Of a DNA stretch of 17,554 nt, positions 13,100-17,554 are shown in pieces. The translations under genes were made by a program, and so were the position numbers. The stretch spans positions 1-17,554 of the forward strand of contig JAITBH010000016.1 of assembly GCA_031283745.1 (NCBI GenBank), in the 5' to 3' direction. This DNA is from Candidatus Ectomicrobium neotermitis. GTDB taxonomy: Bacteria > Elusimicrobiota > Endomicrobiia > Endomicrobiales > Endomicrobiaceae. How positions within the stretch are numbered: position 1 is the stretch's first letter; each line of letters opens with the position of its first letter. The notes below the pieces were generated by a model. It was not told the origin of the DNA, ran no database searches, and saw only the letters and a list, made by a program, of their open reading frames with translations.

Positions 13100-15157
13100 A
13101 TGGAAAAGTTTACTTTAGTGTCGCAGTTTAAGCCCTCAGGGGATCAGCCTCAGGCTATAGATGAGATGGTTAAATCTTATCGCTCAGGCGGGGATTCTCA
13201 GGTTCTGCTTGGCGTGACAGGTTCGGGAAAAACTTTTGTTATGGCAAATGTCATTGAAAGGCTGCAGCTGCCAACCCTCATAATTTCGCCAAACAAAATT
13301 CTTGCGGCTCAAACTTATGGGGAGTTCAAGGCTTTTTTCCCGCACAATGCAGTCGAATACTTTATTTCCTATTACGATTACTATCAGCCCGAGGCATATA
13401 TTCCTGCAAGCGATACCTATATAGAAAAGGATTCTTCGATAAATGATCATATCGACAGGCTCCGCTTAAAAGCTACGACCTCAATGCTTGAAAGAACCGA
13501 TGTCGTCGTGGTGGCATCAGTTTCAAGCATTTACAATATCGGCTCGCCCCAAGAATATAAAAGCAGATCCATCGAGATTGCTGTCGGGAAAAACACAAAC
13601 AGAATCGGTCTGCTGATGGAGTTGATAGCCGGCCACTATGAAAGAAATGACATCGAGTTTGTTCGGGGCAGGTTTAGAGCCAAAGGCGATACGATTGAAA
13701 TTTTTCCCGCTTATCTTGAGACTGCAATAAGAGTTGAATTTTTTGGAGATACCATTGAAAGCATAAAAGAGTTTGACCCTCTGACGGGCAGCATTATCCG
13801 CTCAAAAGAAAGGACTTACATTTATCCCGCAAAACTTTTCGTTACAAGCGATGAGAAATTAACCTCTGCTTTAGGAAATATCGAAATTGAGCTTGAGCAC
13901 CGGGTTGCAGATTTAGAAGGGCAGGGGAAACTTCTTGAGGCGCAAAGGCTTACCCAACGCACCAAATACGATATGGAAATGTTGAGAGAGACGGGCTTTT
14001 GCCATGGTGTTGAAAACTATTCTCGGCACTTAGCGGGCAACTTGCCGGGCGCAAGGCCCTTTACCTTGATAGATTATTTCCATCAAAGCGGAGACTTCCT
14101 TTTGATAGCAGACGAATCGCATATCACCATTCCGCAAGTTCGTGGAATGTATGAGGGCGATAGGAGCAGAAAGCAAACCTTGGTGGACTTTGGTTTTAGG
14201 CTTCCATCGGCTTTAGACAATAGACCTTTGAAATTTCCCGAGTTTGAGAGCTTGATGAAAAAATCAATGATGGTTTCAGCAACTCCCGGTAAATATGAGC
14301 TTGAAAAAAGCGGAAACAGAATTGTCGACTTAATCATTCGCCCCACTGGGCTCATCGATCCTGAGGTAGTTATCAGGCCTATCGACGGGCAAATTCTGGA
14401 TCTGATGGAGGAGATAAAGAAAACCTCGGCACGCAAACAGAGGACTTTGGTTACAACGCTCACAAAAAGAATGGCTGAGGATTTGGCTGCATTTTTGCAG
14501 GAAAAAGGGTTTAGGGTGGAATATCTGCACTCAAGCATAGACACACTGACAAGAATTGAGATACTTAAAAATCTGAGGCTTGGGGAGTTTGATGTTTTGG
14601 TGGGGATAAACCTTTTGAGAGAAGGGCTGGATTTGCCTGAGGTGGCTTTGGTGGCAGTTCTTGATGCAGATAAAGAGGGATTTTTGAGGTCAGAATCGAC
14701 ACTGATTCAGATATGCGGGCGTGCAGCAAGAAATATCGACGGGCGGGTTATCTTTTATGCAGACACGATGACAGGTTCTATGCAAAGAGCCTTGAGAGAG
14801 ATGAACAGAAGGCGGGCAAGACAAATTGAATACAACCAAAAACACAATATAGAGCCAAAATCGATAATTAAAGCCGTCGCTCAACTTGATGAATTTCAAA
14901 ACCTTTCCAGAAAAGAGGGTGCTATGTCGGCTTTAGCTGAGGACAGCAGCGAGTATTTAGTAACTCCTCAAAACATCGACGCTAAAATCAGCGAATATGA
15001 GCAGCAAATGAAAGAGGCTGCCGATATTTTAGACTTTGAAACCGCAGCGGTTTTAAGGGACAAAGTAAAAGAGCTGAGGGCTTTTAAGTCTTCCCCCAGC
15101 TCCATTGCTCCAAAAACCGTTATAAAAAGTAAACGCAAAAAAACAACTATTTCTTAA
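13100..15157 (+). CDS. uvrB: UvrABC system protein B
   Basis: UvrB is the damage-verifying helicase of nucleotide excision repair; it loads with UvrA and recruits UvrC. The 685-residue length is normal. It has the Walker A 'GVTGSGKT' at 38-45, the DNA-clamping beta-hairpin 'YYDYYQPEAY' at 91-100, the DEAD-like 'DESH' at 338-341, helicase motifs such as 'LLREGLDLPEVALVAVLDADK' and 'QICGRAARN', and a C-terminal UVR motif at about 629-662 ('AADILDFETAAVLRDKVKEL') that binds UvrC. The start is supported by CGAGG (13089-13093) 6 bases before the ATG. No LexA-like box stands out upstream. The gene is convergent with purB and the two stops overlap by 11 bp. Confidence 0.97.
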   Translation: MEKFTLVSQFKPSGDQPQAIDEMVKSYRSGGDSQVLLGVTGSGKTFVMANVIERLQLPTLIISPNKILAAQTYGEFKAFFPHNAVEYFISYYDYYQPEAYIPASDTYIEKDSSINDHIDRLRLKATTSMLERTDVVVVASVSSIYNIGSPQEYKSRSIEIAVGKNTNRIGLLMELIAGHYERNDIEFVRGRFRAKGDTIEIFPAYLETAIRVEFFGDTIESIKEFDPLTGSIIRSKERTYIYPAKLFVTSDEKLTSALGNIEIELEHRVADLEGQGKLLEAQRLTQRTKYDMEMLRETGFCHGVENYSRHLAGNLPGARPFTLIDYFHQSGDFLLIADESHITIPQVRGMYEGDRSRKQTLVDFGFRLPSALDNRPLKFPEFESLMKKSMMVSATPGKYELEKSGNRIVDLIIRPTGLIDPEVVIRPIDGQILDLMEEIKKTSARKQRTLVTTLTKRMAEDLAAFLQEKGFRVEYLHSSIDTLTRIEILKNLRLGEFDVLVGINLLREGLDLPEVALVAVLDADKEGFLRSESTLIQICGRAARNIDGRVIFYADTMTGSMQRALREMNRRRARQIEYNQKHNIEPKSIIKAVAQLDEFQNLSRKEGAMSALAEDSSEYLVTPQNIDAKISEYEQQMKEAADILDFETAAVLRDKVKELRAFKSSPSSIAPKTVIKSKRKKTTIS

Positions 15158-16439
15158 ATGCCCGCCCAAAAAGAAAATCTATATTCTTAAACTGCCCCGC
15201 CAAATCACAATCCTTTTTAATCTCAGCCTCGGTTAGGTATTTTTTTATCTCTGAACCTTGGCAAGCATCTTTTAAGGAAATGTTTTCCTGCCTTGACCTA
15301 AAAGCGGCATCTTGAACCATCGCATAAGCCTTCTCGCGGGTTATTCCTTTGTCAACTAAAGACAGCAAAAGGGAACCCGAAAAAATCACATTCTTAGTTT
15401 TGTCCATATTCTTGAGCATATTTTCAGGGTAGACATTTAAGCCCGAAATAAGCCCCTGCATTCTTATGAGCATATAGTAAATGAGCAAAGAAGCGTCAGG
15501 CAGCATTATTCTTTCCGTCGAGGAATGGCTTATATCCCGCTCATGCCAGAGGGTTATATTTTCCATAGCCGTTACGGCATAACCCCGCAAAAGCCTCGCT
15601 AATCCGCAGATGTTTTCAGAAATTATCGGGTTTCTTTTATGAGGCATCGCTGAGGAACCTTTTTGACCTTTCAAAAAAGGTTCCTCAACTTCAGCCACTT
15701 CAGTCCTTTGCAAATGTCTTATCTCAGTCGCAATTCTTTCAAGAGATGAGCCAAGGTGTGCAATTGTCGATATGTAAACCGAATGCCTATCACGCGGGAC
15801 AATTTGCGTTGAAATAGGCTCAGGCTTTAAGCCCATCTTTTTGCAGACATATTTTTCGACTTTCGGGTCTATATGCGCCATCGTTCCGACTGCCCCTGAA
15901 ATTTTTCCATAGCTGACAGCCTCAAGGGCAAAGTTCAACATCTCAATCAAACGCCCAATTTCACAAAACCAGCCCGCCGCCTTTAATCCAAAAGTTGTCG
16001 GCTCGGCATGAACACCGTGCGTCCTGCCGATCGTCGGTGTCATCTTGTGCTTTTTTGCAAGCTTTGCAATTTGGGCGGCTAAAACCTTGGTTTCCTTGAT
16101 TATCAAAAGCGTCGATTCTCTAAGCTGTGCGCCCGTTGCTGTGTCTAAAACATCAGACGAAGTCATTCCCATATGCAGAAATCTGCCCTCGTCGCCTATC
16201 GTTTCAACGACTGCCGTCAAAAACGAAATAACATCGTGCTTTACAGTTTTTTCTATTTCCTCAATTCTGCCCACATTGACCTTTGCTTTCTTTCTTATGG
16301 TCTCGACTGCTTTTTTTGGAACTATCCCAAGCCCAACCATAGCCTCCGCCGCATAAATTTCTACATCAAGCATCTTTTCAAATCTGTTTTCCTCTGCCCA
16401 TATCTTTTCCATTTCTGGTTTTGTGTATCGTGGTATCAC
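15147..16439 (-). CDS. purB: Adenylosuccinate lyase
   Basis: PurB releases fumarate twice in purine synthesis, from SAICAR and from adenylosuccinate. I set the start at GTG 16439, giving 430 residues beginning 'MIPRYTKPEM', the normal N-terminus. AGGAGG lies 6 bases before this GTG, whereas an upstream in-frame ATG at 16481 would add 14 unrelated residues from within purN. Visible motifs (430-residue numbering) are 'TSSDVLDT' at 94-101, 'GRTHGVHAEPTTFG' from 128 with the catalytic His region, and the fumarase/aspartase signature 'GSSAMPHKRNP' ending at 271. It follows purN by one base, so it is coupled into the purM-purN-purB operon. Confidence 0.96.
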   Translation of the reverse strand: MIPRYTKPEMEKIWAEENRFEKMLDVEIYAAEAMVGLGIVPKKAVETIRKKAKVNVGRIEEIEKTVKHDVISFLTAVVETIGDEGRFLHMGMTSSDVLDTATGAQLRESTLLIIKETKVLAAQIAKLAKKHKMTPTIGRTHGVHAEPTTFGLKAAGWFCEIGRLIEMLNFALEAVSYGKISGAVGTMAHIDPKVEKYVCKKMGLKPEPISTQIVPRDRHSVYISTIAHLGSSLERIATEIRHLQRTEVAEVEEPFLKGQKGSSAMPHKRNPIISENICGLARLLRGYAVTAMENITLWHERDISHSSTERIMLPDASLLIYYMLIRMQGLISGLNVYPENMLKNMDKTKNVIFSGSLLLSLVDKGITREKAYAMVQDAAFRSRQENISLKDACQGSEIKKYLTEAEIKKDCDLAGQFKNIDFLFGRAFKK

Positions 16440-16440
16440 T

Positions 16441-17040
16441 TTAATCCTCCTTTCTGTCGTCAAGTATTTCTGATAGCTCATTTAGTATCACAGCTTTTAT
16501 GGCTAACGGATATATTTGATGTTCAATCTCCAAAATTCGTTGTGCTAAAGTTTGCGGAGTATCGTCTGATAGAACCGCCGCCTCGCCCTGATAAATTATT
16601 TGCCCTGTATCGTAATTATTGTCGGCAAAATGAACCGTAGCGCCCGACTTTTTTTCGCCCGCTTTTATCACAGCCTCATGAACCCTCAGGCCATACATTC
16701 CTTTTCCTCCAAACTTTGGCAGCAAAGACGGGTGAATATTTAGAATCCTAAAATTGTAGTCGTCAATTATTGCTGAACTTATCAATGACATATACCCCGC
16801 AAGGCAAATTAAATCGATTTGCTCTTTTTTAAGTGCTTGCAAAATTTGTGTATCGGAATTTTTGAGGCAGACCGCTTTGATATTTTCGTTTTTTGCCCGA
16901 ATGAGTGCATAGGCAGACGGGTTATTTGAAATGACAAGGACAACCTCGGCGAGGTTTTTGAGTATTCCAGACTTAGTTGAGTCAATAATTGCCTGCAGGT
17001 TTGACCCATTGCCTGATGCTAAAACCGCTATTTTTTTCAT
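16441..17040 (-). CDS. purN: Phosphoribosylglycinamide formyltransferase
   Basis: PurN transfers a formyl group from 10-formyl-tetrahydrofolate to GAR in purine synthesis. The true protein is 199 residues from ATG 17040: 'MKKIAVLASGNGSNLQAII' holds the phosphate-binding loop, and the catalytic triad is N101 and H103 ('LNIHPSLLPKF') with D144 ('NNYDTGQIIYQG'). A longer frame from 17139 reads through the duplicated copy out of frame and is not the real N-terminus. Just upstream, TGATATG joins the stop of the truncated copy to this start. The ribosome-binding stretch AAGGCGG before it appears to be copied from the purM end, so initiation here probably depends on the duplicated coupling signal. 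Confidence 0.95.
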   Translation of the reverse strand: MKKIAVLASGNGSNLQAIIDSTKSGILKNLAEVVLVISNNPSAYALIRAKNENIKAVCLKNSDTQILQALKKEQIDLICLAGYMSLISSAIIDDYNFRILNIHPSLLPKFGGKGMYGLRVHEAVIKAGEKKSGATVHFADNNYDTGQIIYQGEAAVLSDDTPQTLAQRILEIEHQIYPLAIKAVILNELSEILDDRKED

Positions 17041-17054
17041 ATCAGCACCGCCTT
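16925..17054. repeat. 130-bp tandem duplication, unit B (inside purN)
   Basis: This unit contains the first 38 codons of the intact purN and the short ribosome-binding stretch before it. Aligned with unit A at a constant offset of 130 bp, I count about 11 mismatches in 130 positions, with no gaps. Confidence 0.9.
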
Positions 17055-17170
17055 TTTGAAATGACAAGGACAACTTCGGCAAGCCTTTTGAGTATTCCTG
17101 ACTTAGTTGAGTCAATATTTGCCTGCAGGTTTGACCCATTGCCTGATGTTAAAACCGCAATTTTTTTCAT
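17042..17170 (-). pseudogene. Truncated duplicate of the purN 5' end (42 codons)
   Basis: ATG 17170 starts 'MKKIAVLTSGNGSNLQAN' and continues parallel to purN for 38 residues with three amino-acid differences (A8T, I18N, N29R). It then runs into 'KRRC' and a TGA at the duplication junction. It keeps the phosphate loop but lacks all catalytic residues, so it cannot be an active transformylase. Its ATG overlaps the purM stop as ATGA, and its own TGA lies one base before the intact purN ATG. It can therefore act as a translated leader that passes ribosomes from purM to purN. Confidence 0.85.
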
Positions 17171-17184
17171 ATCAGTTCCACCTT
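17055..17184. repeat. 130-bp tandem duplication, unit A (purM end and purN fragment)
   Basis: The purM-proximal copy of the direct repeat, spanning the last codons of purM, its ATGA coupling site and the truncated purN fragment. Most of it is about 92-93% identical to unit B. The last nine bases at the purM end are more diverged (6 of 9 match), so the outer boundary is approximate. Confidence 0.88.
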
Positions 17185-17554
17185 CCCGTCTCCTTTTTCA
17201 ATTGTCCCAATTATCTTTGAGCCTTTTATAAAACGTAGCAACTCTTTTGCAGCGGCGGGCTTTGAAATTAAAACCATTCCTATTCCCATATTGAGTGTTT
17301 TATAGATTTCTTTTTTGGGAACTTTCCCTTTCTTCCAAATAATCTCAAAAATCTCAGGGACTGCCCACGATTTTGTGTCTATGACTGCCCTCACATCTTT
17401 AGGCAAAATTCTGCTGACTTTATCGTAAAAACTGCCCCCGGTTATATGGGCAATGCCGACAATGTTTTGTTTTCTTTTGTTGAACTTTTTGATCGCCGCA
17501 AGAATGTCGGCAACATAAATCCGCGTCGGTTTAAGCAAAGCCTCCCCATAGTGC
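17167..17554 (-). CDS. purM: Phosphoribosylformylglycinamidine cyclo-ligase, C-terminal part (start outside window)
   Basis: The frame is open to the window edge, so the N-terminal two-thirds and the start lie beyond base 17554. The visible 128 residues match the AIR synthetase C-terminus: 'HYGEALLKPTRIYV' (family: GEALLxPTRIYV), 'IAHITGGSFYDKVSRILP' (family: xAHITGGGxxxNxPRxLP), 'NMGIGMVLI' and a final nucleotide-domain segment. PurM closes the imidazole ring to form AIR from FGAM with ATP. It is the first visible gene of a purM-purN-purB operon. Its TGA overlaps the ATG of the truncated purN copy. Confidence 0.93.
   Translation of the reverse strand, partial: HYGEALLKPTRIYVADILAAIKKFNKRKQNIVGIAHITGGSFYDKVSRILPKDVRAVIDTKSWAVPEIFEIIWKKGKVPKKEIYKTLNMGIGMVLISKPAAAKELLRFIKGSKIIGTIEKGDGKVELI

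Noticed and set aside
16440..16481. Upstream ATG giving a 444-residue PurB
   Set aside because: The added 14 residues lie within purN and do not match the family, while GTG 16439 has AGGAGG at ideal spacing and gives the canonical 'MIPRYT' start.
17041..17139. N-terminal extension giving a 232-residue PurN
   Set aside because: The extra residues are the duplicated purN fragment read out of frame; the intact N-terminus starts at ATG 17040.
1..17554. CRISPR array or insertion sequence
   Set aside because: No regularly spaced direct repeats with spacers, transposase motifs or terminal inverted repeats were seen; the only sizeable direct repeat is the purN duplication.

Overview
The window looks like chromosomal DNA from a moderately AT-rich, probably uncultured, diderm bacterium. 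A TolC-type outer-membrane channel with an RND inner-membrane pump implies two membranes. The gene content is otherwise housekeeping, with very tight packing: many 1-4 bp stop/start overlaps. I cannot place the organism from sequence alone. Candidate-phylum lineages such as Elusimicrobiota or Margulisbacteria fit the style, but that is an impression, not a measurement.

Bases 1-6433 (+ strand) read as one compact operon: the 3' end of a RodZ-like gene (DUF4115 domain), rimO, pgsA, pgpA, a metallo-beta-lactamase-fold hydrolase, a XerD-type recombinase, nadC, birA, two tiny two-helix membrane proteins and a YbaB/EbfC-family protein. Its functions are ribosome modification, phospholipid synthesis, cofactor metabolism and chromosome resolution. 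A consensus-like promoter follows at once and drives tRNA-Asp(GTC) (6490-6565). Two intrinsic terminators in tandem then close the block.

Bases 6702-12562 form an efflux locus. Before a TetR-family regulator lie four copies of one inverted repeat, TTATA-N6-TATAA. The last copy covers the -10 element of a good promoter that starts transcription almost on the regulator's ATG. This predicts self-regulation and a leaderless message. The regulator ends in a run of 13 G. Next come tolC and an RND pump gene overlapping by ATGA, with no periplasmic adaptor gene between or beside them, and then a strong terminator.

Bases 12569-13099 hold a minus-strand orphan gene for a small PD-(D/E)xK nuclease-like protein resembling the C-terminal tRNase toxin domain of CdiA proteins. 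It has its own terminator and an apparent leaderless start. uvrB (13100-15157, +) follows. It converges on and overlaps by 11 bp a minus-strand purine operon, purM-purN-purB. Between purM and purN lies a 130-bp tandem duplication of the purN 5' end, ribosome-binding region included. It leaves a 42-codon truncated purN copy that is translationally coupled on both sides.

The items most worth a second look are the four-site operator array, the purN head duplication, the orphan CdiA-CT-like protein and the adaptor-less efflux operon with its homopolymeric tract.
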